The notes under the pieces are model-generated. The model made no database searches. It saw only the letters and a program-made list of their open reading frames with translations, and had not been told where the DNA came from. A stretch of DNA of 64,000 bases from Salminus brasiliensis (taxonomy: Eukaryota; Chordata; Actinopteri; Characiformes; Bryconidae). The stretch's first letter is position 1. Each line of letters begins with the position of its first letter. Shown here in pieces: positions 52,065 to 64,000 of the stretch. A program made the translations under genes and the position numbers. The stretch is taken from positions 34,702,925 to 34,766,924 of the forward strand of contig NC_132879.1 of NCBI RefSeq assembly GCF_030463535.1, given 5' to 3'.

Positions 52065-53020
52065 GTAAGGCCAAGCTGCTGCGGCTGTTGACGCGGAGGG
52101 CGCTGCTAACCCCACTGCTAGCGAGCGACTTTAAAAGTTAGCTAGCTCACTCTAACTTGGGGCAGCCGAGGCCCGCTAACAGCGGTAGCTCTCCGGGACC
52201 CTACAGTACAGCCGTGCCCGGGGTTCCTGCACGAAAACCGGGGCGTTTAATCCGCCGTGTGCTCGCTCACACCGAGTTTTTCCAGCCTAGCCGTCCACAC
52301 ACTCACAGCGACTCGACACTTACGGGCGACGCGCTTTAGCCGAATTAGCATTAGCTGCTAACATGCTCGCGACACACACACACATACACACACACTTCTG
52401 GCTTGCTTCTCGGACCTTCTGCAGTAGGAAACCGGTCTTCGGGGGTCAAAGTGTCGTTATTTGCCGCTGTTCTGCTCGCTAACGCTGGTCGAGCGCGGCA
52501 GCGGCAGCAGCAGCTGACCCAGGCTTTAGCTTTAGCTCCGGCTGAGCCTGTGGTGAGGTCTGGGCCTAGCGGCGGAGGTAAAAGGTCATGTTTATGTGGC
52601 AGGAGGTGCAAAGTTTAAACACGTCTCCTGAACCGGCCCGAACCGCAGTCCGTGTTTTAGAAATGCCCCGGCTAAGACCAGTGACCATGGGTGACCATCT
52701 CCCGACAGACAGCTTAGCTGGAGAGCCCCTGGTGTCCGCTGCGGTGTGTTGGGGTCCGGGTTTGATTCTCCACAGATCAGAAACGTTCAGCTGAAGTTCA
52801 GCTACGCGGCGCAGCTTGTCTCCGGTTCTTGAACTTTTCCTGAGCTCACATCAGAGCTGTTGGGTTGATTAGCAGACCTGGAGTCTCCAGGACTTTGTGG
52901 AGGGACAGAAGAGAGCGTGTGTTTTTATGGATGCTCTGCTGAATGTAGTAAAAAAAATAAATGTGCTTACAGATCCATGCTCATCCTCATTTGATGGGTA
53001 TTGATATCCTATGTGGCACC

Positions 53021-53334
53021 TAGGAGTGGGCGATATGTAAAATACTGTACCACAATATATCTAAGTACATTTGCACAGTACATGTAAACACAGACTAAAC
53101 ACATCAGTAGCGACAGATCCTCTCCAGTACTGAATACAGTGACGTTTACTCAACATCTGCTGCTGTTCGTCTAACTCAGCCAGTCTAATTACACTGCTTG
53201 TAATGAAACCTGCAGCTGATCAGTGTTTATTAAGCACTAAGATTATCCTTAATATGCTTAGAAAGGCATGTTGTGTATCACGGTAACAGAATTAATCACA
53301 ATACAATAAAATATCGTCATATTGCCCAGCTCTA
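53021..53334. mobile_element. hAT MITE, 314 bp, in scaf11 intron 1
   Basis: Left end TAGGAGTGGGCGATATG; right end, inverted, TAGAGCTGGGCAATATG. Flanked by a perfect 8-bp target duplication GTGGCACC at 53013-53020 and 53335-53342. No ORF. The termini resemble the 1-kb element at 2081-3076. Confidence 0.85.
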
Positions 53335-53377
53335 GTGGCACCTATATTGTTGTTGTTGTCACCATTAATCGTAGTAG

Positions 53378-53402
53378 TAGTGGTGGTGGTGGTGGTGGTG
53401 GT
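53378..53402. repeat. (GGT)n microsatellite
   Basis: Short GGT/GTA trinucleotide run in scaf11 intron 1. Confidence 0.85.
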
Positions 53403-53970
53403 ACTGCTTGTTTTGAAGGGTGAAGTATTTTATATCAGGGATTTGTTCCTGTCCATGTCTCAGGTCAATTATATGACAGTTAAATATAAATTGTGTGGTG
53501 TTAGTTTGTACATTTTGTTATACACGTCATAACTGAACAGTAAGGAAACATGACCAAAGAGCAGCGCCCCTTTACTGTACAGATAAAAAATAACGTGTGA
53601 AAAAGTTTCATGCACAATTAAGTTATATGGTTTTATAAGTTATAATGGAGCATGTTGCCCCACCAACGGACACAATAAGCCCTCCGAGCAAATCTTGCAT
53701 CTGTTCATGTTCTTCAAAAAAGCTTCAAGTCACAGAGAAACGTGTAAACATCAGTAAAATGGTTCTTAATGAAGTTTAAAATGCATGCAGCTGAATGCAT
53801 TAGTGAAAATGATGAAATACGCAAAATAGTTGCATTTAATTGATAAGTGCAAATGATGGCTTCCAGTTTGATAATTCATCTTGGACATGACTATCATGGT
53901 GTTTTAGGCTTTCGGTTGCTTTCGTGAACTGTCCCTTTAACTTCAGCAGAATGAATGTCGAACATCTGGT

Positions 53971-54995
53971 GTTTTCTGAAATCAACACAGGGTCAAAATA
54001 TACATTATTCATCAATTTAATTATCAATAAAAAAAATATTAGTTGAAATTTCCAACTTCAAAATCTTTAAACTTGCCAAGGCCTCTAAACGTCCTGTACG
54101 TGATCATGGTCGACTGCACCTGGCAGCTTTTCTGTGCCCTCATATAAAAGGGTAATTTTACAGCAATCATTGGTCTCACCAACATACAGTACAACGGGAA
54201 AGTCCAAGGAGCTCAGAGCAGATCTGAGAAGGCTCGCCATAGGATTACAGAAGTCAGGGATGTCTCTTGGAGCCATTTTTAAATCATAGCATAGTCCAGG
54301 ATCATCAGGACCTTATAGCCACCTGGGTTACCTCTGGAAGAAGACACAAACTGTCACATTCAGCTGAGAAGAAATTGGTACTGAAACAAACCACCAAGAA
54401 CCACTGTTGGCACAGGCCTGCTGTGAACTGGAAGAGGCCCCTGCTCCAAAACCGGCACCTTTTAAGGCCAACTGAAGTTTGCAGGTGTCCACATGAATCA
54501 AACATGCCTCGAGGAAGCTCAGGTTGGAAGAGTAAGGAGGGTGAGTCGTTTAACCCCAGGATCCCCACCCCGACAGTACCATCTGTTGAGTGTGGTGTTT
54601 TGGAACTGGTACAGTGCACAAAGTGGATAGACTAATGATGAAGGAGGATTCGCATCGGCATTACTGGTTATAAGCTCAAGCCATCGGCTAGATGGTTGAA
54701 ACCTGGACCTAGCTGGGTGTTTCAACAGGACAGTGAATCCAAACACACGTCAGTGGTGATTGTGGATTGGATGAAGCAGGCTAACGATAAGCTTTTCGAT
54801 TGGCCTTCACAAAATCCTGACCTCAGATATGTGAATATGAACAAGTCTGTGCCAGGAAGCCAACAAGACAGATCAAATATTTAACCAGAATTCTGCCAGG
54901 AGCTTGTTGATTGCTACACACCATGTTTGGTGAAGGTGTTACTTGCTAAGTTACGTTTAACCACATTTTTGACCCTGTTGATTTTCGAAACACAC
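53971..54995 (+). mobile_element. Decayed Tc1-like transposon in scaf11 intron 1
   Basis: Inverted pieces GAAATCAACACAGGGTCAAA (53981-54000) and TTTTTGACCCTGTTGATTTT (about 54965-54984) look like eroded TIRs around transposase remnants on the + strand. Approximate boundaries only. Confidence 0.6.
54160..54890 (+). pseudogene. Tc1-like transposase remnant
   Basis: Pieces in order: a GKSKELRADLRRLA-like start near 54197, then VQDHQDLIATWVTSGRRHKL (about 54294) and LSHSAEKKLVLKQTTKNH. The block with the first catalytic Asp is missing. Later come WVFQQDSESKHTSVVIVDWM (second Asp kept, DNDPKHT changed to DSESKHT) and LFDWPSQNPDL, after which the E-bearing NPIEN block is lost (reads RYVNMN). Several frameshifts; inactive. 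Confidence 0.7.
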
Positions 54996-55437
54996 CAAAG
55001 GTGGAAACATCTGCACCACATTCTTGTTTTATTCGCCCCAGAAAACCGGTGATCCACTGACATTACCCAACTGTTGTGTTATTCTTTCCTGAAGCTTTTC
55101 CTGGTTTTTACTGCTCATTCTTTCAGTTTCTGTTTGTTTTGTCGTCTTTCTCTACTTAGTCTTCAAGAGGTCAAATGCAAGCATAACTGGGTTAAGGTTT
55201 AGTCATTGGCCTGAACAGTCTGCAGCATTCCACAAGCTTTTTGGTTTGTGGCCATCATCCAGATGAATTATTTAGAGCAAGTTAGTCTTATAATATAATT
55301 TTATTTAGCTCTCTTGGAGATTCTTCTGGAGTTAAACATACTGGTGATGGGACTGAGATGTAATATACATGCCTGAGCTCTCTTGGTTTTAATTTCCCTG
55401 AACCTGTGGTTCATTTGCTAATTTGGTGTCATTACAG

Positions 55438-55478
55438 AGCAAACGAAGCCTGGGAGCGGCAGACACACTGAGCCAAAG
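55438..55478 (+). other. scaf11: scaf11 exon 2, 5' UTR part
   Basis: Acceptor TGTCATTACAG at 55437, then 41 nt of leader before ATG at 55479 in the context CCAAAGATGC (A at -3). Confidence 0.65.
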
Positions 55479-56752
55479 ATGCCCACAGGATCCAAAAAGG
55501 GTGAGTGTGTTTACCTTTTTGGTATGAAAGAGACGTTACCCAGCTGTATCCAAATAAGGCCGTTTTCTTGTTTAGTCTGTTTTAGTCCTTTGCCCCCTTT
55601 CACACTCCTGGTAGATTGTTGGTTATTTTTGCTGGCAATATTAGGGCTTTGTGTCGTTCAGACTTGCAGCCTTTAAACTGCACCCGTTCATACTTGTCCT
55701 GTTAAACACGGCGTGGCATCCTCAGCATGTGCGGCCAACAGCTTTTTCATTGCTGAATCATGTCATTTCTTTTATCTCTGGAAAACGGAAAACTCAACTA
55801 TGGAATTAAAGGCCCCCAGAATCATTTTGCTCCTCCAGCTGTGATGCGTTTGGCAAAAGTACAAAAATAGTCGATAAATTAGTCACATGGCATGTGTCCA
55901 TTAGAGCCGTTGTTTGACTTTTTAAACAGTTATTGTTGTTTTCCCAAAGCTGTAAAGCTGGACTGAACAGGGCTAACTGAGAACGTATTTGACGCGGTGG
56001 TGTGATTAACTCATATGTTCAGCAAGTTAAATTAATGACTGCATTTAAGACTCCGAATGGTGGGAAAATAATGAAAACATGAACTCTCAAACATTTAATG
56101 TAAAGATGGCACAACACCACTTTTCCGTTCCAATATGCTGTCCTTGCAAAAAACTTTTAAAAGGTTTAAAATAAGCCTTTTTTATTATTATTGAAGCACT
56201 TCTTTCCTTAAAAGGAGAGTCTAAAAGCATTTCTCAATGCAAACTCCAACTGCTCAAAGCCTCAACTACCCCACAGGAAGAAACACACAGCTAACCTCAC
56301 ACCACAGTGTGAATGTGTGCTGTTTCAACATAGATTTGTTACAGGATGATGGTTTTGTTTTTTTGTTTTTTGGGGGGCAGGGGTGGGGTTGCACTTTCAT
56401 TTATGTAAAATGAAAAGCTGCAAAATCAGAGTTTTAACTGTTGGAGTAACCAGCTTTCTTCTGAACATTGGCATACAAAACGTAAGCTTGTAAGCATCTG
56501 TTTTGTTTAATGAGCGCAACAAACCATTAAACTCATGTAGAAAATGAACTCCCTTCATGTTTTTGTCCTGCGAGTCTTGGCTGGTTAATAACCCAAGTAT
56601 TACATTGGTGTCTGCTTTCTTGGCGACCGTGGTGTTTTTTTTTTGTTTGTTTTTTTGTTTGATTCATTGATTTGGGATTAAATTTTAGTTTAACAGTTTG
56701 TTTATAATTATTGGCATCTATAATCAAATATTGGCAACAGCATATAACTGTA

Positions 56753-56810
<58 letters not shown>

Positions 56811-59800
56811 ATTAATTAATAAGTTGTCAGGATAGGTGGTGTCAGATGTGGCAAATTTACAAATTAAATATTAAAGAAGTGTTTGAAGGTTTGTGTTCAC
56901 CACTGCTTTGGGAGTGTTATGAATGAGATTTCCCCGTGAAACAAATGTCATGATAATCAGACTAAATGCTGCAGATGAGGAAATGAGTGGAGGTTGTGAA
57001 CATGTCGTACTCTGCATTGTTAGGTGTGCAGGGTGTAGACGATGGGTCGGAGGACGAGGAAAACCAGCGTTGCCCAATTTGTCTGAATAACCCCAGCCCT
57101 TCCGAGCGTGCTGTACCTGATGGCTGCAGCCACTTCTACTGTTTCAACTGCATCCTGCGCTGGGCTCAGGTCTGTCACTCCTACAGCATCTATTCATAAC
57201 GGTCACAAACACAAATCGCTTCTACTCTCTCTATAATTCTGGACCTACCGATAGACTGCTTTATGTGCACTGTTTGCTGATCTGTCATTGGATGCCTTAC
57301 TAAGTAACTATATATGCAACAGACTGGCCTTTTGCATTTGTTAGCTAGGTGACTAATGTTGTTCAGGTGTAAAGACCCTCTTGACATTTGTGGAAAATAC
57401 CGAAGCCAAGAATATAAATATAACTATGAAAAAATAAATGTCATTATTTTTGAATATGTTAACAAGGATTAAAGGATTAGGTCTGTTCCTAGAATGTTGT
57501 CCAACTTTAGAAAAAAAAACGTTATTCATTAAGATGAATGAATAAATAAAATTGCTTCCACTAAACGAACTAATCCAGTCTTCACAATTACACCACCACA
57601 GGTGTCATAACTAGTCCAGTATGACACGGATGTTTATTACATACAACTGGCAGGCAAATTAAGCATGTGATGTCCTGTTTACGCCTTGTACAGGCCCGTC
57701 ATAATTGGATTTATATGTAAGGATATTTTATGTAGAGTTGTAGACAAAATTTAAATGGCTACTGTTGCTGTATTGTTTTAGTGCTGGTCACAAACTAAAT
57801 TGTCACCCTTCTGCTAATCTTACTATGTCTGATGTGGCGCAGATGGTGCAAGTCTGCCCGGTGGACCGGAGGCCATTTAGCGCAATCTGCAGGCAGGACC
57901 CTTTGCTGGGTTACACCAAGGTCAGACATGGTCCTCTGTGTACATCTCTCTCACTATTAAAGGGTGTCTTCATTGGTTTAGTTCTTTTTTAATGACCTAA
58001 TGGGTCTATGCTATTTTTGCAGATTCCTGTGAAAACACCAAGCATAGCAAACACTGATGTATGCAACCATAAAGATGTTGAAACAGTGAGAGGCTTTTCA
58101 AAGTAGGTATTTTTTGTGTTGACTTGTCATATTGATTGGTACTCTTGTGTTGGGATATGTGCCCTGAATAAACACCTACAAGTGTACTTTTGCGTTTCAT
58201 ACAAGTAATGGCGCATAATATTGTTGTTGACTACAGAGAGGAGATAGCCGAAACTGGAGGAAAGGATGGGAAAAGAGCTCTTGCTGAGCCCAAATGTCAA
58301 AGATGTATGTACTTTACCAATTTCAAGCTAAGCCTTATTTTTACTTTATTTGTGAAAATGTTCTCTTAATGAAACATGCTACAAATATTCATGTGTTGCA
58401 GTTGCACTTATTATTTTTTTTTGTATATATTTATTACCAACAGGTGATGCTGATTACTCTGCCCAGAAGAAGAAAAAGGTTTGTTGTGCTCATGACACCG
58501 CTGTCAGTTTAATTTTGGCTTATGGTATCTCCATTCACAAATGCATGTTGCAACAATAACCCTGTTTAATTCCCTCTACAGGTGAGAAGAGAGACCTGCC
58601 GCTCACAGCTGCTTACTCCAAACACTCAGCTTGGGCTGTCAGCCCAGCAGGGGGAGACACTTAGTACACTGACCCAAATCGTGTAAGTGGCTCCTGGAAT
58701 GTTTTTTGTGAGCAAGAGTCAGCACAGTCTTTACATAGGCATTTTTGCCTTCATCAGTCTAGACATGTGTGTATGCTGGGAGTAATTTCATTGGCATTAA
58801 ATGAGTGGAGTGAGAGTTGGGGTGGCTTTATTTAAATTCATTTTAAGAATTTAATTAAGCAGTTGATCTAATACCAGTCTGAGGTGTATGGAAGTCATGG
58901 AAGTAACTGGGGTATCTGGAAGGAAATCTCACCCTTTGATTTCATTAGAAATATTGGACTAGGAGGTGTTTACACAATTTTCGACATATATATTTAACGT
59001 GTTTTAACTGATTTACAGACTCTGATTTACAAAACCTGAGCTCTAATTGTTACTGGTATTGTTGTGCAGCACGGGGTCGGTAGTCTGTGAGGAGGAGCCA
59101 GTAGATGAGGAATGGCGACAGTGTCGGAGAAATATGGCAGAACACCAGTGGCTGCCTGTTTCTAAATCCACTTCCCCTACACACATGACAAGGTGACTAA
59201 CCTCTCACAGCCTTTTTTGAGGGTCATTACTTTACATTACATTACTGATTGGGTAATGTACCTACCAGGGCACAGTATTACACAAATGATTGGCATGTTC
59301 CAGTAATTACAGTAATGATCAAGTAATTTTGCAGTGACCTGTTTATATGCAGTTACTTACCTGTGTATTGTTTTCTGGAATCAGCATTCTTTCCAGACAC
59401 TGCCCCCGTGCTCCTGCACTTCCTCAGCAGCCCCACTTTATACAGTCAACCTCTCCATGTCCACTAAGATCTGGATTCTCGGGTGAGTACACTGAAACCT
59501 GACCTTATGTAACACCTGCCTAACCAACACATCACCGTAGAGTAGAAGCTGGCATCTACTTTTGGTCATTGAATTGTTTTATAACATTCATGGTAACCGT
59601 TCGCTCATTTGCTTTGCATTTATCAGTCCATTATGGAAAGGCTTGTGCAGTAACGTGCCCCAAAGGTGAGGGAAGAAAGAGTACGAGAGGGTCTGGCTCA
59701 AAAACCTCTGCGAATCAAGAACAGAACCTTGCATCCCGGCGCTCATCCAGACGTAGAAAAAGTGGGAATGAGGAGCCTGTGTCCGCTCAGCCTCAGCATT

Positions 59801-60214
59801 CTGACTCCGACTCTTCCTCACCTGCTGGCAGTGCGTCAAGTGACATGCATGCTTCTACAAGCAAAGAAAGGCAGGCTGGCAAACAGAAACCTGGTAACAG
59901 AAGGAAAGGAGGTGCAAAAAAGAAGGCTACTCGACAGACACTGGTTGAGAGTGAGGAGGAGGGCAATGAGGAAGAACCGGAAGCTGGACAGAGGAGTCAG
60001 GAGGAAACGGCTGTTGATGTGGATGAGTCACAGGAATTGGGGACAGATGAGGAGGCAAAGGTAGATCAGAGTCCCTGTCAAGGAGATGCAGGTGTCGATG
60101 TAGATGTAGCTTCAAATTCCGTAGATTATGATGGAAGTGATTCTAAAATAGACACTGAAGATTTGCCCAATCCAGAAGAGTGTGAACCTGTTTCCCCTCT
60201 CCTCGAAGAACAGC

Positions 60215-60249
<35 letters not shown>

Positions 60250-63092
60250 ATGGAGGCAGATGACCCTATCAAGCCAGAGGAAAATCAGACCTGTTTTCAA
60301 GAAAAGTTGGATTGTTCTGAAGAGGAAACACCTGAGGAAGAACCAGCAGAGCGAGAACCATCTGAAAAGGAATACCCACTCTCTCCTCCCTGTGCAGAGC
60401 AGACAAATGTAGAGGGATCTGGTCACACCTCTGACGATTCTACTGCCCAGCTTCAGGATGATTTCACTACTGCAGCAGAGAGCTCTTTGGACAAGATAAC
60501 TGATGAAAAAGCAGAATCTGAAACTCCAGTTGAGCCAGATGAGTGTGAAAGTGTAACAAGTGAGGTCTCCAAACTTCCTGTGTCTAACAGCTGCTCACCT
60601 CAACACACAAGTGAAAACTCTTTGCTGAAAGACCCCGATCAAGACCTTGAAGTGACAGAGCACAGAGACCAGGAGACAAAGCCCGATGAATCTCTGGACA
60701 CCAGTGGTCATCAGGATAACACTGATTCAATTCCTATGGATTGTGATTCACCTGGCTCCGATAATGCTTCCCTTCCTTCTGAGACCGTCTCAGAGAGTAA
60801 TAGTGCTGCTCCTGCACCTCAGATCTCCTCTGTCGACCAAACTCCCAGTCAGGAGGGAGAGCAGAAGAGCAAGGAGGAGGAGCCTAGGCCTGATCCTTCA
60901 AAAGACCAGAGAGCCTCGGACAGAAAAGAGAGAAGCCAGCGCAAGTCTCGTTTTCACTCCCCGACAACCACCTGGTCTCCTAAGCGGGAATCCAGAGGGG
61001 AGAGATCATGGAGATCACGGTCGAGGGATCGCGATCGCGATCGCAGTCGCAAATCAAGCTCACCGCCCAGGAGTCGAGGTCGTGAGCACGAAGAGGAGCG
61101 TGGCAGCTCCAGGCGGAACCGCAGCAGGGACAGACGAAGCAGGAGACGTTCTCGCAGTCGTTCTAGAAGTCGCTCGAGATCGCGCTCAAGGTCCAGAAAC
61201 AGGCCAAGCCGGAGAAGTCCGTCTCCAGAACGCAATGATCAAGGGTCACAGTCACCACGGAAAAGAGACTCTTGGGGAGGCGAAAGCTGGAGAGGTGCAC
61301 GTAACTTCCGCAGCTCCAACTGGAGGAACAATTCAGATAGACAGAATCAGTTTTCATCAAGAGAGGCCAACTCCTCAGGCAATGGCAGCCTCAACGAGAC
61401 ATCGCCAGACAGAGGTCAATCCGAAAACCCACCCTGGGTGAAGGAAAGATCGTGGGGAAATGCTGATGGCAGGCAGCGTGAGCAGCGCTCGGAGGAGAAT
61501 TCTGATGACGCTCCTGCAGACTCTTGGTCTCGAGGAGGCTGGGGCTCCGAACAAGGCCGTGGCGGTGGACGTGGTCGGGCTGGGCAGCGGCCCTCCAGCA
61601 TGCAGGGGGAATCTGCGGCAGATAACTGGCGACAACAGCGTAACTCTTTCTCAGGGACGACAAATAACGCAGGGAGTGACTCCTACAGTCGCTTTAATGA
61701 AAATAGACCTGGAGGGAAGAGGAAAGAGGCTGACTCCTCTGATACACCACTGGACCGGTCAGGGTGGTCCTCCGCTTCCAGCTGGGCAGTACGCCGAACC
61801 CTCCCTGCAGATGTACAGAACTACTACTCGCGAAGAGAGCGAGGTCCTGGGCCAGGTGGCAGCATCTGGAACAGACAAGAAGATGACCAACCTGCAGCTG
61901 GTTTCTCCAAACAAACAGGTGTGTATCTTTATTTATTTATTTATTTATGTGCATTTTTCTAGGAATGGTACCGTTCATCTGATTTATTGAATTGTCATCT
62001 TTACCCAAATGTTGTGTGTGTATGTAATATCAGAAACTCTATTGTGGAGTAAAAATCATTTGGTACGAAGTGTTCAGTCAGTACCTAGAATATGCCAAGT
62101 CCGTATAACTCAATCAGGCTAGCTGTGTGTTTTGTTGTCTGTAATTTAGTGTAGGTAAACTCATGTCCACATAATTTATACCTTTTTTGACTGCAGACCT
62201 CCCACAGAGTGAGCCAAGTACCCATCTACCTAATGAAGCAGTACCAGCCCCACCTGCTGTAATGCCCCACCAGCTCAATGTACTAGGGGTCCTGCGCTAC
62301 CCGCTAGGGCCTATGGTACCCCGAGCCCCTTCTGTAGGCCCCCAGCCTGCTCTGTTTGCCATGCCCCCACAGATACCGGTACACCTGCATGCGCCAGGGC
62401 CTCCTCTCTCTATGCCCACCATGGCTGTGCAGAGTCTGCCACCACCTCCGCCACCACCTCCCCCTGTACAGCAAGGCAGCATCACTGTCCTTCCAGCTGA
62501 CAACCTCCCTCAGGTTAGTAGTCAAAGCTGTTATTGCTCCTCATATCTACATTTTGTTTTTCTTTTGTTCTTTAGTTTCAGCATCATTTGTGGTTTTGGT
62601 GGTGAAAGCGTAGTACGTGTGGTCCAGCTGGACTGAAATTAAATGGCTATTAATTGTGTAGGATTTTAAAGTGTGCATACCTTTTTTAACCAGGTCATTA
62701 CAAGTTTCCCTGTGCCAGCAAAGCCCCCCCTGAAAGTGACCCCAAACAAGGCAACACCACTGCAAGTTCATCCTACCAGCACTCCCAGTGTAGCACAGCC
62801 ATCCTCCACTACACAACCCCCTTCTCACAGCAAAGCTCATGCAGACAGCTCCAAGAAAGAGAAAGTAAGTGGCTTTTGTTGAGCTCGTCATAAACCAGGG
62901 ACCTCCTTTTTCTTTTTTCTTTACCAGATTAACACCTGGTGATCTATTAAACTGACTTTTTTATCATCTCAGAAGTTACAGATTCAGGAAAGAGCCATCA
63001 GTGAGGTAAAAGCAGCCATCAAGCCATACTACCAGAAGAAGGATATCACTAAGGATGAGTACAAGGAGATTGTACGCAAAGCTGTAGAAAAA
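55479..63092 (+). CDS. scaf11: SR-related CTD-associated factor 11 (3' end off window)
   Basis: Nuclear RS-rich protein that binds SRSF2 and aids early spliceosome assembly. Coding exons: 55479-55500, 57024-57169, 57843-57920, 58023-58102, 58237-58304, 58444-58478, 58582-58682, 59070-59192, 59385-59482, 59627-61918 (2.3 kb), 62197-62513, 62694-62864, 62973-63092. All are in frame, giving 1217 codons so far (human about 1460 aa). RING-like finger: C24, C27, C42, H44, C47, C50, C61 and D64 in place of the last Cys (CPVD, as in human). Acidic Ser-rich part about 290-690 with a ten-Asp run at 448-457; RS domain about 710-790; Gly/Arg-rich 885-910; Pro-rich linker in exon 12; conserved C-terminal helices ([20 protein letters not shown]) in the last visible exon. 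The exon 4 acceptor at 57842 was chosen because it restores RING spacing. The final exon(s) lie past 64000. Confidence 0.93.
56755..56810. repeat. (TA)n-(T)n run in scaf11 intron 2
   Basis: TA repeats followed by about 28 T residues. Confidence 0.9.
60217..60246 (+). repeat. scaf11: (GAT)10 coding microsatellite in scaf11
   Basis: Ten GAT codons give a poly-aspartate run inside the acidic region; likely length-variable between individuals. Confidence 0.9.
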
Positions 63093-63264
63093 GTAAGTGT
63101 GCAGCTGTTGTTTTTCCGAACTCTCTACATATGTCCAGGTTAGGGTTTTGATCTGAATGTTTCATGGCAGTGACTCTTTTGACTCTTAGTCAGCTCTACT
63201 ACACCACACCACCAAAGTGTATGTATGCACCGAGGGGGCCAGAGACTATCGATTTTGTCTAATC

Positions 63265-63435
63265 CAGTGTTTCTCAACCCTGACATTTTAGTGGAATCTC
63301 TGCTTTAACACACCCACTGCACCTCCGAAAGGGCTTGTTAAATAGCTGGCTAGTTGGATCAAGTGTGATGAGAGCAGGGAAAGCACTAACGTGTGCAAGG
63401 CAGAGAGCCTCCAGAACCAGGGTTGAGAAACGCCG
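63265..63435. mobile_element. hAT (Charlie-like) MITE, 171 bp, in scaf11
   Basis: Left end CAGTGTTTCTCAACCCT; right end inverted CGGCGTTTCTCAACCCT. Flanks GTCTAATC (63257-63264) and CTCTAATC (63436-63443) match at 7 of 8 positions, a near-perfect 8-bp target duplication. CAGTGTTTCTCAA termini are typical of hAT-Charlie MITEs. Confidence 0.8.
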
Positions 63436-63679
63436 CTCTAATCAACAAGGCATTTGCGTCCACAGTAAATAATCCCGATTATAAGAAAGTATTTTAATCT
63501 TTCAACAGTCATTTGAAGTGTATACTTTAAATGCTAAAGAAATTGCTATTGATTTGGATATCTGCCACCCTAGGATTGTAAAGAGGTGCACACTTTATTG
63601 CAGCGGTTTTTATAACAATAGATTGCCACGTTGATAGTATGATGGTAGTGCCACCCAATGAACATGTTATGATGTAGAT

Positions 63680-64000
63680 AGGCAGTGTGTCATCTTTGTG
63701 CATTGGCTCAGTGTGAAAACGCAAAGATGCCCAAAGTGTGCCAGACGCTCATTGTGCCAGATGATACAGTTCATGATTGTGGTACAGATCAGGCAGACCA
63801 GAGTTTTCTAGCATCATTTACTGTTCTGTGAGTGAAATGGGCAAAATGGTCAACTGTGAATGTGGCATCATGGATGTCGCTGGGCATGCCAGTTCTACCA
63901 TCTCCCAAACGGCAGTCATTCTGGGCTTTTCACACACAACCACTTGACTGAGAATAGTGTGAAACAGCCGAAATCGACCAAGAATTCAAAGAGGAATGGT
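63680..64000. repeat. Possible interspersed repeat, cut by window end
   Basis: Text such as CCAGATGATACAGTTCATGA, GATCAGGCAGACCAGAGTTT and GGCTTTTCACACACAACCAC reads like a fish dispersed repeat that I have seen in many copies. No ORF, TIR or domain can be pinned down, and it runs off the window. It lies in the scaf11 intron after 63092. Confidence 0.35.

Noticed and set aside
60112..60426. 104-codon minus-strand ORF with poly-Ile
   Set aside because: Reverse strand of the (GAT)n in scaf11 exon 11.
60686..61441. 251-codon + strand ORF in another frame of scaf11 exon 11
   Set aside because: Alternative frame of the RS-rich exon; Arg-rich composition follows from the coding frame.

Overview
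The window is vertebrate nuclear DNA, almost certainly from a teleost fish. Genes are split by short GT-AG introns. The intergenic space is full of Tc1/mariner, hAT, non-LTR, LTR and tRNA-derived elements, (TA)n microsatellites and minisatellites of fish type. The SINE and MITE styles suggest an otophysan (characin, catfish or knifefish-like) genome, but that is inference from remembered repeat styles and was not searched.

Region by region. 1-33.5 kb is a gene-poor, repeat-rich intergenic block. It holds a ~1 kb hAT-type element with a perfect 8-bp target duplication, a broken non-LTR retrotransposon split by a 33-bp minisatellite, a diverged tandem duplication (8.8-11.5 kb), and one structurally complete Tc1-like transposon (12,306-13,921) whose 340-aa transposase ORF is intact. 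It also holds a decayed Ty3/gypsy-like LTR element (17.5-19.5 kb), an interlaced foldback (22.2-22.9 kb), a decayed Tc1 copy and a ~21-bp AT-rich tandem repeat.

33.8-43.0 kb is slc38a2 (SNAT2, System A sodium-coupled neutral amino acid transporter) on the + strand. It has 16 exons and a 501-aa protein, with a TATA promoter, a C/EBP-ATF (amino-acid-response) type site, a start-stop uORF, a ~1.9-kb 3' UTR and a poly(A) signal. 43-51.7 kb is intergenic, with a SINE, an internally deleted Tc1 of a different family and several microsatellites.

51.7-64 kb is scaf11 (SR-related CTD-associated factor 11, an SRSF2-interacting splicing factor) on the + strand. It has a CpG-rich promoter, a non-coding first exon, and coding exons 2-14 giving 1217 codons so far; the 3' end lies beyond the window. 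Its first intron carries a hAT MITE and a decayed Tc1, and its last visible intron a second hAT MITE.

The two host genes do different jobs (amino-acid uptake under stress control, and pre-mRNA splicing). Their order and shared orientation match the tetrapod SLC38A4-SLC38A2-SLC38A1-SCAF11 neighbourhood, but no slc38a1-like exons lie between them here. I found no wholly new protein system. The strongest leads are the intact Tc1 element, the regulatory layout of slc38a2, and several structured repeats.
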